Shown here: positions 46,701 through 59,891 of the stretch, in pieces
Numbering within the stretch: the stretch's first letter is position 1
How the letters are laid out: every line of letters begins with the position of its first letter
Assembly: GCF_051020975.1 (NCBI RefSeq)
Contig: NW_027478158.1
Location: 12,834,001-12,898,000, forward strand
DNA length: 64,000 bases
Direction of reading: 5' to 3'
DNA from: Osmia lignaria lignaria
Lineage: Eukaryota > Arthropoda > Insecta > Hymenoptera > Megachilidae
Notes under the pieces: generated by a model
What the model saw: only the letters and a program-made list of their open reading frames with translations
What the model was told of the DNA's origin: nothing
Databases searched by the model: none
Program-made: the position numbers and the translations under genes

Positions 46701-49586
46701 CATTTTGCCATAGCTCGCTTCGTTTCCGAGATATTTGCAGATATATCTCAAGGGAAGGGGCCTGACGGACATTTTTCGAGATATTTCTTCTTCTTGTTGT
46801 TCTTCTTCTGCACAGCTAAGCTGGAAGTGGCATTTGCAGCTCGCAATAGTGCAGAGTTATCTCGAAGAAAGGGGCCACGGTGTTTCTGTATCTCTATTAT
46901 GTTGGTGCGGCTTCGGAACTTTTAGATATCTTGATATATCTCGAGAACTACGCATCTGATCAAAAAATATCATAGAACCTAAAAAGTAGGAAACTTAATT
47001 CTCTACAAAAAACGTCTCTTAACATTTTGCCATAGCTCGCTTCGTTTCCGAGATATTTGCAGATTCAGCTCAAAGGAACTGGCCTGACGGACATATTTCG
47101 AGATATTTTTTCTTCTTGTTGTTCTTCCTCTGCACAGCTAAGCTGGAAGTGGCATCTGCAGCTCGCAATAGTGCAGAGTTATCTCAAAGAAAGGGGCCAC
47201 GGTGTTTCTGTATCTCTATTATGTTGGGGCGGCTTCGGAACTTTTAAATATCTTGATATATCTCGAGAACGACGCATCTGATCAAAACATATCATAGAAC
47301 ATGAAAAGTAGGAAACTTAATTCTCTACAAAAAAGGTCTCTTAACATTTTGCCATAGCTCTCTTCGTTTCCGAGATATTTGCAGATTTATCTCAAGGGAA
47401 GGGGCCTGACGGACATATTACGAGATATTTCTTCTTCTTGTTGTTCTTCTTCTGCACAGCTTAGCTGGAAGTGGCATTTGCAGCTCGCAATAGTGCAGAG
47501 TTATCTCAAAGAAAGGGGCCACGGTGTTTCTGTATCTCTATTATGTTGGTGCGGCTTCGGAACTTCTAAATATCTCGATATATCTCGAAAACTACGCTTC
47601 TGATCCAAAAATATCATAGAACATAAATTGTAGGAAACATAATTCTCTACAAAAAACGTCTCTTAACATTTTGCCATAGCTCGCTTCGTTTCCGAGATAT
47701 TTGCAGATTCAGCTCAAAGGAACGGGCCTGACGGACATATTTCGAGATACTTCTTCTTGTTGTTGTTCTTCTTCTGCACAGTTAAGCTGGAAGTGGCATT
47801 TGCGGCTCGCACTAGTGCAGAGTTATCTCAAAGAAAGGGGCCACGGTGTTTCTGTATCTCTATTATGTTGGTGCGGCTTCGGAACTTTTAAATATCTCGA
47901 TATATCTCGAAAACTACGCTTCTGATCAACAAATATCATCGAACATAAAAAGTAGGAAACTTAATTCTCTACAAAAAAGTTCTCTTAACATTTTGCCATA
48001 AGTCACTTCGTTTCCGAGATATTTGCAGATACATCTCAAGGGAAGGGGCCTGACGGACATATTTCGAGATATTTCTTCTTCTTGTTGTTCTTCTTCTGCA
48101 CAGCTAAGCTGGAAGTGGCATTTACAGCTCGCAATAGTGCAGAGTTATCTCAAAGAAAGGGGCCACGGTGTTTCTGTATCTCTATTATGTTGGTGCGGCT
48201 TCGGAACTTTTAAATATCTTGATATATCTCGAGAACTACGCATCTGATCAAAAAATATCATAGAACATGAAAAGTAGGAAACATAATTCTCTACAAAAAA
48301 GGTCTCTTAACATTTTGCCATAGCTCGCTTCGTTTCCGAGATATTTGCATATTTATCTCAAGGGAAGGGGCCTGACGGACATATTTCGAGATATTTCTTC
48401 TTCTTGTTGTTCTTCTTCTGCACAGCTAAGCTGGAAGTGGTATTTGCGGCTCGCACTAGTGCAGAGTTATCTCAAAGAAAGGGGCCACGGTGTTTCTGTA
48501 TCTCTATTATGTTGGTGCGGCTTCGGAACTTTTAAATATCTTGATATATCTCGAGAACTACGCTTCTGATCAAAAAATATCATAGAACGCAAATTGTAGG
48601 AAACATCATTCTCTACAAAAAAGGTCTCTTAACATTTTGCCATAGCTCGCTTCGTTTCCGAGATATTTGCAGATTCATCTCAAAGGAACTGGCCTGACGG
48701 ACATATTTCGAGATATTTCTTCTTCTTGTTGTTCTTCCTCTGCACAGCTAAGCTGGAAGTGGCATTTGCAGCTCGCAATAGTGCAGAGTTATCTCAAAGA
48801 AAGGGGCCACGGTGTTTCTGTATCTCTATTATGTTGGTGCGGCTTCGGAACTTTTAAATATCTCGACATATCTCGAGAACTACGCATCTGATCAAAAAAT
48901 ATCATAGAACATAAAAAGTAGGAAACTTAATTCTCTACAAATAAGGTCTCTTAACATTTTGCCATAGCTCGCTTCGTTTCCGAGATATTTGCAGATTTAT
49001 CTCAAGGGAAGGGGCCTGACGGACATATTTCGAGATATTTCTTCTTCTTGTTGTTCTTCTTCTGCACAGCTAAGCTGGAAGTGGCATTTGCAGCTCGCAA
49101 TAGTGCAGAGTTATCTCAAAGAAAGGGGCCACGTGTTTCCGTATCTCTATTATGTTGGTGCGGCTTCGGAACTTTTAAATATCTCGATATATCTCGAAAA
49201 CTACGCTTCTGATCAAAAAATACCATAGAACATAGCTTGTAGGAAACATAATTCTCTACAAAAAAGGTCTCTTAACATTTTGCCATAGCTCGCTTCGTTT
49301 CCGAGATAGTTGCAGATTTATCTCAAGGGAAGGGGCCTGACGGACATATTTCGAGATATTTCTTCTTCTTGTTGTTCTTCTTCTGCACAGCTAAACTGGA
49401 AGTGGCATTTCCAGCTCGCAATAGTGCAGAGTTATCTCAAAGAAAGGGGCCACGGTGTTTCTGTATCTCTATTATGTTGGTGCGGCTTCGGAACTTTTAA
49501 ATATCTTGATATATCTCGAGAACTACGCATCTGCTCAAAAAATATCATAGAACATAAAAAGTAGGAAACTTAATTCTCTACAAAAA
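43792..49586 (+). repeat. unordered monomer zone 2 (18 monomers)
   Basis: No long period is visible. Private substitutions are dense: ttctcgttg near 44216, gccgagttatc near 44920, atatatgcag near 45121 and 45767, gttggggcgg near 47224, agtcacttcg near 48001. A short local duplication is suggested by monomers at 46046 and 46690, which share catttttcgag and atctcgaagaaag, with a ctgcatagc monomer between them. The last QIQ monomers of the window lie here (47012 and 47656). Confidence 0.83.
48944..49264 (+). repeat. 321-bp monomer with 1-base deletion
   Basis: Reads gccacgtgtttccg where others read gccacggtgtttctg, near 49133. The deletion shifts the plus-strand frame for its last third. Further private changes (aataccatag, catagcttgtagg) follow in the same monomer. 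Confidence 0.9.
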
Positions 49587-51840
49587 AGGTCTCTTAACAT
49601 TTTGCCATAGCTCGCTTCGTTTCCGAGATATTTGCAGATTTATCTCAAGGGAAGGGGCCTGACGGACATATTTCGAGATATTTCTTCTTCTTGTTGTTCT
49701 TCTTCTGCACAGCTAAGCTGGAAGTGGCATTTGCAGCTCGCAATAGTGCAGAGTTATCTCAAAGAAAGGGGCCACGGTGTTTCTGTATCTCTATTATGGT
49801 GGTGCGGCTTCGGAACTTTTAAATATCTTGATATATCTCGAGAACTACGCATCTGATCAAAAAATATCATAGAACATAAAAAGTAGGAAACTTAATTCTC
49901 TACAAAAAAGGTCTCTTAACATTTTGCCATAGCTCGCTTCGTTTCCGAGATATTTGCAGATTTATCTCAAGGGAAGGGGCCTGACGGAGATATTTCGAGA
50001 TATTTCTTCTTCTTGTTGTTCTTCTTCTGCACAGCTAAGCTGGAAGTGGCATTTACAGCTCGCAATAGTGCAGAGTTATCTCAAAGAAAGGGGCAACGGT
50101 GTTTCTGTATCTCTATTATGTTGGTGCGGCTTCGGAACTTTTAAATATCTTGATATATCTCGAGAACTACGCATCTGATGAAAAAATATCATACAACATA
50201 AATAGTAGGAAACTTAATTTCCTACAAAAAAGATCTCTTACTATTTTGCCATAGCTCGCATTGTTTCCGAGATATTTGCAGATTTATCTCAAGGGAAGGG
50301 GCCTGAGGGACATATTTCGAGATATTTCTTCTTCTTGTTGTTCTTCTTCTGCACAGCTAAGCTGGAAGTGGCATTTGCAGCTCGCAATAGTGCAGAGTTA
50401 TCGCAAAGAAAGGGGCCACGGTGTTTCTGTATCTCTATTATGTTTGTGCGGCTTCGGAACTTTTAAATATCTTGATATATCTCGAGAACTACGCATCTGA
50501 TCAAAAAATATCATAGAACATAAAAAGTAGGAAACCTAATTTTCTACAAAAAAGGTCTCTCAACATTTTGCCGTAGCTCGCTTCGTTTCCGAGATATTTG
50601 CAGATTTATCTCAAGGGAAGGGGCCTGACGGACATATTTCGAAATATTTCTTATTCTTGTTGTTCTTCTTCTGCACAGCTAAGCTGGAAGTGGCATTTGC
50701 AGCTCGCAATAGTGCAGAGTTATCTCAAAGAAAGGGGCCACGGTGTTTCTGTACCTCTATTATGTTGGTGCAGCTTCGGAGCTTTTAAATATCTTGATAT
50801 ATCTCGAGAACTACGCATCTGATCAAAAAATATCATAGAACATAAATTGTAGGAAACATAATTCTCTACAAAAGAGGTCTCTTAACATTTTGCCATAGCT
50901 CGCTTCGTTTCCGAGATATTTGCAGATTTATCTCAAGGGAAGGGTCCTGATGGACATATTTCGAGATATTTCTTCTTCTTGTTGTTCTTCTTCTGCACAG
51001 CTAAACTGGACGTGGCATTTCCAGCTCGCAATCGTGCAGAGTTATCTCCAAGAAAGGGGCCACGGTGTTTCTGTATCTCTATTATGTTGGTGCGGCTTCG
51101 GAACTTTTAAATATCTTGATATATCTCGAGAACTGCGCATCTGATCAAAAAATATCATAGAACATAAAAAGTAGGAAACTTAATTCTCTACAAAAAAGGT
51201 CTCTTAACATTTTGCCATAGCTCTCTTTGTTTCCGAGATATTTGCAGATTTATCTCAAGGGAAGGGTCCTGACGGACATATTTCGAGATATTTCTTCTTC
51301 TTGTTGTTCTTCTTCTGCACAGCTAAACTGGAAGTGGCATTTCCAGCTCGCAATAGTGCAGAGTTATCTCAAAGAAAGGGGCCACGGTGTTTCTGTATCT
51401 CTATTATGTTGGTGCGGCTTCGGAACTTTTAAATATCTCGATATATCTCGAGAACTACGCATCTGATCAAAAAATATCATAGAACATAAAAAGTAGGAAA
51501 CTTAATTCTCTACAAATAAGGTCTCTTAACATTTTGCCATAGCTCGATTCGTCTCCGAGATATTTGCAGATTTATCTCAAGGGAAGGGGCCTGACGGACA
51601 TATTTCGAGATATTTCTTCTTCTTGTTGTTCTTCTTCTGCACAGCTAAACTGGAAGTGGCATTTCCAGCTCGCAATAGTGCAGAGTTATCTCAAAGAAAG
51701 GGGCCACGGTGTTTCTGTATCTCTATTATGTTGGTGCGGCTTCGGAACTTTTAAATATCTTGATATATCTCGAGAACTACGCATCTGATCAAAAAATATT
51801 ATAGAACATAAAAAGTAGGAAACTTAATTCTCTACAAAAA
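49587..51840 (+). repeat. block F, unit 1 (7 monomers, 2254 bp)
   Basis: Opened by a monomer with attatggtggtgcgg (near 49794), then acggagatatttcg, then a cgcattgtttcc monomer with atgtttgtgcgg, a gtacctctatt monomer with tcttattcttg, and three ctaaactgg monomers, two of which are gggtcctga-type. The aatttcctac linker is a block F marker. Confidence 0.85.
50553..50874 (+). repeat. gtacctctatt / cagcttcg monomer subfamily (example copy)
   Basis: Recognised by tgtacctctattatg followed by gtgcagcttcgga or gtgcagcttcgaa, where most monomers read tgtatctctattatg and gtgcggcttcgg. It is found almost only in the last 14 kb (blocks F and G), with an early relative at 31878-32199. This copy and those starting at 53773 and 60858 add gaaatatttcttatt, marking them as one lineage. 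Confidence 0.8.
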
Positions 51841-52806
51841 AGGTCTCTTAAGATTTTGCCATAGCTCGCTTCGTTTCCGAGATATTTGCAGATTTATCTC
51901 AAGGGAAGGGGCCTGACGGACATATTTCGAGATATTTCTTCTTCTTGTTGTTCTTCTTCTGCACAGCTAAGCTGGAAGTGGCATTTGCAGCTCGCAATAG
52001 TGCAGAGTTATCTCAAAGAAAGGGGCCACGGTGTTTCTGTATCTCTATTATGGTGGTGCGGCTTCGGAACTTTTAAATATCTTGATATATCTCGAGAACT
52101 ACGCATCTGATCAAAAAATATCATAGAACATAAAAAGTAGGAAACTTAATTCTCTACAAAAAAGGTCTCTTAGCATTTTGCCATAGCTCGCTTCGTTTCC
52201 GAGATATTTGCAGATTTATCTCAAGGGAAGCGGCCTGACGGACATATTTCGAGATATTTCTTCTTCTTGTTGTTCTTCTTCTGCACAGCTAAGCTGGAAG
52301 TGGCATTTACAGCTCGCAATAGTGCAGAATTATCTCAAAGAAAGGGGCCACGCTGTTTCTGTATCTCTATTATGTTGGTGCGGCTTCGGAACTTTTAAAT
52401 ATCTTGATATATCTCGAGAACTACGCATCTGATCAAAAAATATCATAGAACATAAATAGTAGGAAACTTAATTTCCTACAAAAAAGATCTCTTTCTATTT
52501 TGCCATAGCTCGCATTGTTTCCGAGATATTTGCAGATTTAGCTCAAGGGAAGGGGCCTGACGGACATATTTCGAGATATTTCTTCTTCTTGTTGTTCTTC
52601 TTCTGCACAGCTAAGCTGGAAGTGGCATTTGCAGCTCGCAATAGTGCAGAGTTATCGCAAAGAAAGGGGCCACGGTGTTTCTGTATCTCTATTATGTTTG
52701 TGCGGCTTCGGAACTTTTAAATATCTTGATATATCTCGAGAACTACGCATCTGATCAAAAAATATTATAGAACATAAAAAGTAGGAAACTTAATTCTCTA
52801 CAAAAA
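51841..52806 (+). repeat. block F, unit 2 (3 monomers, 966 bp)
   Basis: Consists of the attatggtggtgcgg monomer, a monomer with gcagaattatc and cacgctgtttc, and the cgcattgtttcc / gatttagctc monomer. The whole three-monomer unit is repeated next at +966, so it is a recent local duplication. Confidence 0.88.
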
Positions 52807-54416
52807 AGGTCTCTTAACATTTTGCCATAGCTCGCTTCGTTTCCGAGATATTTGCAGATTTATCTCAAGGGAAGGGGCCTGACGGACATATTTCGAGATA
52901 TTTCTTCTTCTTGTTGTTCTTCTTCTGCACAGCTAAGCTGGAAGTGGCATTTGCAGCTCGCAATAGTGCAGAGTTATCTCAAAGAAAGGGGCCACGGTGT
53001 TTCTGTATCTCTATTATGGTGGTGCGGCTTCGGAACTTTTAAATATCTTGATATATCTCGAGAACTACGCATCTGATCAAAAAATATCATAGAACATAAA
53101 AAGTAGGAAACTTAATTCTCTACAAAAAAGGTCTCTTAGCATTTTGCCATAGCTCGCTTCGTTTCCGAGATATTTGCAGATTTATCTCAAGGGAAGGGGC
53201 CTGACGGACATATTTCGAGATATTTCTTCTTCTTGTTGTTCTTCTTCTGCACAGCTAAGCTGGAAGTGGCATTTACAGCTCGCAATAGTGCAGAATTATC
53301 TCAAAGAAAGGGGCCACGCTGTTTCTGTATCTCTATTATGTTGGTGCGGCTTCGGAACTTTTAAATATCTTGATATATCTCGAGAACTACGCATCTGATC
53401 AAAAAATATCATAGAACATAAATAGTAGGAAACTTAATTTCCTACAAAAAAGATGTCTTTCTATTTTGCCATAGCTCGCAATGTTTCCGAGATATTTGCA
53501 GATTTAGCTCAAGGGAAGGGGCCTGACGGACATATTTCGAGATATTTCTTCTTCTTGTTGTTCTTCTTCTGCACAGCTAAGCTGGAAGTGGCATTTGCAG
53601 CTCGCAATAGTGCAGAGTTATCGCAAAGAAAGGGGCCACGGTGTTTCTGTATCTCTATTATGTTTGTGCGGCTTCGGAACTTTTAAATATCTTGATATAT
53701 CTCGAGAACTACGCATCTGATCAAAAAATATCATAGAACATAAAAAGTAGGAAACCTAATTTTCTACAAAAAAGGTCTCTATACATTTTGCCGTAGCTCG
53801 CTTCGTTTCCGAGATATTTGCAGATTTATCTCAAGGGAAGGGGCCTGACGGACATATTTCGAAATATTTCTTATTCTTGTTGTTCTTCTTCTGCACAGCT
53901 AAGCTGGAAGTGGCATTTGCAGCTCGCAATAGTGCAGAGTTATCTCAAAGAAAGGGGCCACGGTGTTTCTGTACCTCTATTATGTTGGTGCAGCTTCGGA
54001 GCTTTTAAATATCTTGATATATCTCGAGAACTACGCATCTGATCAAAAAATATCATAGAACATAAATTGTAGGAAACATAATTCTCTACAAAAGAGGTCT
54101 CTTAACATTTTGCCATAGCTCGCTTCGTTTCCGAGATATTTGCAGATTTATCTCAAGGGAAGGGGCCTGACGGACATATTTCGAGATATTTCTTCTTCTT
54201 GTTGTTCTTCTTCTGCACAGCTAAACTGGAAGTGGCATTTCCAGCTCGCAATAGTGCAGAGTTATCTCAAAGAAAGGGGCCACGGTGTTTCTGCATCTCT
54301 ATTATGTTGGTGCGGCTTCGGAACTTTTAAATATCTTGATATATCTCGAGAACTACGCATCTGATCAAAAAATATCATAGAACATAAAAAGTAGGAAACT
54401 TGATTCTCTACAAAAA
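52807..54416 (+). repeat. block F, unit 3 (5 monomers, 1610 bp)
   Basis: Repeats the three monomers of unit 2, then adds the gtacctctatt / tcttattcttg monomer and a ctaaactgg monomer. The third monomer has cgcaatgtttcc and agatgtctttc, small differences from unit 2. The fourth starts after tctctatacatt, another private change. Confidence 0.87.
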
Positions 54417-55704
54417 AGGTCTCTTAACATTTTGCCATAGCTCGCTTCGTTTCCGAGATATTTGCAGATATATCTCAAGGGAAGGGGCCTGACGGACATA
54501 TTTCGAGATATTTCTTCTTCTTGTTGTTCTTCTTCTGCACAGCTAAGCTGGAAGTGGCATTTGCAGCTCGCAATAGTGCAGAGTTATCTCAAAGAAAGGG
54601 GCCACGGTGTTTCTGTATCTCTATTATGGTGGTGCGGCTTCGGAACTTTTAAATATCTTGATATATCTCGAGAACTACGCATCTGATCAAAAAATATCAT
54701 AGAACATAAAAAGTAGGAAACTTAATTCTCTACAAAAAAGGTCTCTCAACATTTTGCCATAGCTCGCTTCGTTTCCGAGATATTTGCAGATATATCTCAA
54801 GGGAAGGGGCCTGACGGACATATTTCGTGATATTTCTTCTTCTTATTGTTCTTCTTCTGCACAGCTAAGCTGGAAGTGGCATTTACAGCTCGCAATAGTG
54901 CAGAGTTATCTCAAAGAAAGGGGCCACGGTGTTTCTGTATCTCTATTATGTTGGTGCGGCTTCGGAACTTTTAAATATCTTGATATATCTCGAGAACTAC
55001 GCATCTGATCAAAAAATATCATAGAACATAAATAGTAGGAAACTTAATTTCCTACAAAAAAGATCTCTTACTATTTTGCCATAGCTCGCATTGTTTCCGA
55101 GATATTTGCAGATTGAGCTCAAGGGAAGGGGCCTGACGGACATATTTCGAGATATTTCTTCTTCTTGTTGTTCTTCTTCTGCACAGCTAAGCTGGAAGTG
55201 GCATTTGCAGCTCGCAATAGTGCAGAGTTATCTCAAAGAAAGGGGCCACGGTGTTTCTGTATCTCTATTATGTTGGTGCGGCTTCGGAACTTTTAAATAT
55301 CTCGATATATCTCGAGAACTACGCATCTGAGCAAAAAATATCATAGAACATAAAAAGTAGGAAACATAATTCTCTACAAAAAAGGTCTCTTAACATTTTG
55401 CCATAGCTCGCTTCGTTTCCGAGATAGTTGCAGATTTATCTCAAGGGAAGGGGCCTGACGGACATATTTCGAGATATTTCTTCTTCTTGTTGTTCTTCTT
55501 CTGCACAGCTAAGCTGGAAGTGGCATTTGCAGCTCGCAATAGTGCAGAGTTATCGCAAAGAAAGGGGCCACGGTGTTTCTGTACCTCTATTATGTTGGTG
55601 CAGCTTCGAAGCTTTTAAATATCTTGATATATCTCGAGAACTACGCATCTGATCAAAAAATATCATAGAACATAAATTGTAGGAAACATAATTCTCTACA
55701 AAAA
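54417..55704 (+). repeat. block F, unit 4 (4 monomers, 1288 bp)
   Basis: Attatggtggtgcgg monomer, then a monomer with ttcgtgatatttc and cttattgttc, a cgcattgtttcc monomer with gattgagctc, and a gtacctctatt monomer with gatagttgcag. It leads into block G, whose first three monomers reuse the same ttcgtgatatt and cgcattgtttcc types. Confidence 0.83.
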
Positions 55705-57314
55705 AGGTCTCTTAACGTTTTGCCATAGCTCGCATTGTTTCCGAGATATTTGCAGATTTAGCTCAAGGGAAGGGGCCTGACGGACATATTTCGAGATATT
55801 TCTTCTTCTTGTTGTTCTTCTTCTGCACAGCTAAGCTGGAAGTGGCATTTGCAGCTCGCAATAGTGCAGAGTTATCTCAAAGAAAGGGGCCACGGTGTTT
55901 CTGTACCTCTATTATGTTGGTGCAGCTTCGGAGCTTTTAAATATCTTGATATATCTCGAGAACTACGCATCTGATCAAAAAATATCATACAACATAAATA
56001 GTAGGAAACTTAATTCTCTACAAATAAGGTCTCTTAACATTTTGCCATAGCTCGCTTCGTTTCCGAGATATTTGCAGATTTATCTCAAGGGAAGGGGCCT
56101 GACGGACATATTTCGTGATATTTCTTCTTCTTGTTGTTCTTCTTCTGCACAGCTAAGCTGGAAGTGGCATTTACAGCTCGCAATAGTGCAGAGTTATCTC
56201 AAAGAAAGGGGCCACGGTGTTTCTGTATCTCTATTATGTTGGTGCGGCTTCGGAACTTTTAAATATCTTGATATATCTCGAGAACTACGCATCTGATCAA
56301 AAAATATCATAGAACATAAATAGTAGGAAACTTAATTTCCTACAAAAAAGATCTCTTACTATTTTGCCATAGCTCGCATTGTTTCCGAGATATTTGCAGA
56401 TTTAGCTCAAGGGAAGGGGCCTGACGGACATATTTCGAGATATTTCTTCTTCTTGTTGTTCTTCTTCTGCACAGCTAAGCTGGAAGTGGCATTTGCAGCT
56501 CGCAATAGTGCAGAGTTATCTCAAAGAAAGGGGCCACGGTGTTTCTGTATCTCTATTATGTTGGTGCGGCTTCGGAACTTTTAAATATCTCGATATATCT
56601 CGAGAACTACGCATCTGATCAAAAAATATCATAGAACATAAAAAGTAGGAAACCTAATTTTCTACAAAAAAGGTCTCTTAACATTTTGCCGTAGCTCGCT
56701 TCGTTTCCGAGATATTTGCAGATTTATCTCAAGGGAAGGGGCCTGACGGACATATTTCGTGATATTTCTTCTTCTTGTTGTTCTTCTTCTGCACAGCTAA
56801 GCTGGAAGTGGCATTTGCAGCTCGCAATAGTGCAGAGTTATCTCAAAGAAAGGGGCCACGGTGTTTCTGTACCTCTATTATGTTGGTGCAGCTTCGGAGC
56901 TTTTAAATATCTTGATATATCTCGAGAACTACGCATCTGATCAAAAAATATCATAGAACATAAATTGTAGGAAACATAATTCTCTACAAAAGAGGTCTCT
57001 TAACATTTTGCCATAGTTCGCTTCGTTTCCGAGATATTTGCCGATTTATCTCAAGGGAAGGGTCCTGATGGACATATTTCGAGATATTTCTTCTTCTTGT
57101 TGTTCTTCTTCTGCACAGCTAAACTGGAAGTGGCATTTCCAGCTCGCAATCGTGCAGAGTTATCTCCAAGAAAGGGGCCACGGTGTTTCTGTATCTCTAT
57201 TATGTTGGTGCGGCTTCGCAACTTTTAAATATCTCGATATATCTCGAAAACTACGCTTCTGATCAAAAAATATCATAGAACATAAATTGTAGGAAACATA
57301 ATTCTCTACAAAAA

Positions 57315-57636
57315 AGGTCTCTTAACATTTTGCAATAGCTCGCTTCGTTTCCGAGATATTTGCAGATTTATCTCAAGGGAAGGGTCCTGATGGACATATT
57401 TCGAGATATTTCTTCTTCTTGTTGTTCTTCTTCTGCACAGCTAAACTGGAAGTGGCATTTCCAGCTCGCAATCGTGCAGAGTTATCTCAAAGAAAGGGGC
57501 CACGGTGTTTCTGTATCTCTATTATGTTGGTGCGGCTTCGGAACTTTTAAATATCTTGATATATCTCGAGAACTACGCATCTGATCAAAAACTATCATAG
57601 AACATAAAAAGTAGGAAACTTAATTCTCTACAAAAA
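57315..57636 (+). repeat. gggtcctga monomer subfamily (example copy)
   Basis: Carries gaagggtcctgatgg where other monomers have gaaggggcctgacgg, together with the ctaaactgg / ttccag middle. Members start at 50875, 51197, 56993, 57315, 58281, 58925, 59248, 61502, 61824, 62790, 63434 and 63757. The subfamily is absent before about 50.8 kb and helps define the right-hand domain of the window. Confidence 0.8.
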
Positions 57637-58924
57637 AGGTCTCTTAACATTTTGCCATAGCTCGCTTCGTTTCCGAGATATTTGCAGATTTATCTCAAGG
57701 GAAGGGGCCTTACGGACATATTTCGAGATGTTTCTTCTTCTTGTTGTTCTTCTTCTGCACAGCTAAGCTGGAAGTGGCATTTGCAGCTCGCAATAGTGCA
57801 GAGTTATATCAAAGAAAGGGGCCACGGTGTTTCTGTACCTCTATTATGTTGGTGCAGCTTCGAAGCTTTTAAATATCTTGATATATCTCGAGAACTACGC
57901 ATCTGATCAAAAAATATCATAGAACATAAAAAGTAGGAAACTTAATTCTCTACAAATAAGGTCTCTTAACATTTTGCCATAGCTCGCTTCGTTTCCGAGA
58001 TATTTGCAGATTTATCTCAAGGGAAGGGGCCTGACGGACATATTTCGAAATATTTCTTCTTCTTGTTGTTCTTCTTCTGCACAGCTAAGCTGGAAGTGGC
58101 ATTTGCAGCTCGCAATAGTGCAGAGTTATCTCAAAGAAAGGGGCCACGGTGTTTCTGTACCTCTATTATGTTCGTGCAGCTTCGAAGCTTTTAAATATCT
58201 TGATATATCTCGAGAACTACGCATCTGATCAAAAAATATCATAGAACAGAAATTGTAGGAAACATAATTCTCTACAAAAAAGGTCTCTTAACGTTTTGCC
58301 ATAGCTCGCTTCGTTTCCGAGATATTTGCAGATTTATCTCAAGGGAAGGGTCCTGACGGACATATTTCGAGATATTTCTTCTTCTTGTTGTTCTTGTTCT
58401 GCACAGCTAAACTGGAAGTGGCATTTCCAGCTCGCAATAGTGCAGAGTTATCCCAAAGAAAGGGGCCACGGTGTTTCTGTATCTCTATTATGTTGGTGCG
58501 GCTTCGGAACTTTTAAATATCTTGATATATCTCGAGAACTGCGCATCTGATCAAAAAATATCATAGAACATAAAAAGTAGGAAACTTAATTCTCTACAAA
58601 AAAGGTCTCTTAACATTTTGCCATGGATCTCTTCGTTTCCGAGATATTTGCAGATTTATCTCAAGGGAAGGGGCCTGACGGACATATTTCGAGATATTTC
58701 TTCCTCTTGTTGTTCTTCTTCTGCACAGCTGAGCTGGAAGTGGCATTTGCAGCTCGCAATAGTGCAGAGTTATCTCAAAGAAAGTGGCCACGGTGTTTCT
58801 GTATCTCTATTATGTTGCTGCGGCTTCGGAACTTTTAAATATCTTGATATATCTCGAGAACTGCGCATCTGATCAAAAAATATCATAGAACATAAATTGT
58901 AGGAAACATAATTCTCTACAAAAA

Positions 58925-59247
58925 AGGTCTCTTAACGTTTTCCCGTAGCTCGCTTCGTTTCCGAGATATTTGCAGATTTATCTCAAGGGAAGGGTCCTGA
59001 CGGACATATTTCGAGATATTTCTTCTTCTTGTTGTTCTTCTTCTGCACAGCTAAACTGGAAGTGGCATTTCCAGCTCGCAATAGTGCAGAGTTATCCCAA
59101 AGAAAGGGGACACGGTGTTTCTGTATCTCTATTATGTTGGTGCGGCTTCGCAACTTTTAAATGTCTTCGATATATCTCGAAAACTACGCTTCTGATCAAA
59201 AAATATCATAGAACATAAATTGTAGGAAACATAATTCTCTACAAAAA
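58925..59247 (+). repeat. 323-bp monomer with 1-base insertion
   Basis: Reads aaatgtcttcgatata where others read aaatatctcgatata, a net gain of one base near 59165 next to a substitution. It also has cgttttcccgtagc and aaggggacacgg. The same three features recur at 63434-63756, so the insertion happened before the block G duplication. Confidence 0.92.
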
Positions 59248-59891
59248 AGGTCTCTTAACGTTTTGCCATAGCTCGCTTCGTTTCCGAGATATTTGCAGAT
59301 TTATCTCAAGGGAAGGGTCCTGATGGACATATTTCGAGATATTTCTTCTCCTTGTTGTTCTTCTTCTGCACAGCTAAACTGGAAGTGGCATTTCCAGCTC
59401 TCAATCGTGCAGAGTTATCTCAAAGAAAGGGGCCACGGTGTTTCTGTATCTCTATTATGTTGGTGCAGCTTCGAAGCTTTTAAATATCTTGATATATCTC
59501 GAGAACTACGCATCTGATCAAAAAATATCATAGAACATAAAAAGTAGGAAACTTAATTCTCTACAAATAAGGTCTCTTAACATTTTGCCATAGCTCGCTT
59601 CGTTTCCGAGATATTTGCAGATTTATCTCAAGGGAAGGGGCCTGACGGACATATTTCGAAATATTTCTTCTTCTTGTTGTTCTTCTTCTGCACAGCTAAG
59701 CTGGAAGTGGCATTTGCAGCTCGCAATAGTGCAGAGTTATCCCAAAGAAAGGGGCCACGGTGTTTCTGTATCTCTATTATGTTGGTGCGGCTTCGGAACT
59801 TTTAAATATCTTGATATATCTCGAAAACTACGCTTCTGATCAAAAAATATCATAGAACATAAATTGTAGGAAACATAATTCTCTACAAAAA

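Larger units (their letters stand above)
55705..59891 (+). repeat. block G, HOR copy 1 (13 monomers, 4187 bp)
   Basis: Markers: cgcattgtttcc / gatttagctc monomers at 55705 and 56349; ttcgtgatatt at about 56113 and 56757; gccgatttatc at 57039; gagatgtttc near 57725; ttcgaaatatt near 58044; ttatcccaaag near 58450; ccatggatctc at 58621; tgtcttcgata with one extra base near 59165. The same series returns 4509 bases later from 56671 onward, and 4187 bases later for the first three monomers. The difference is one monomer. Confidence 0.9.
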
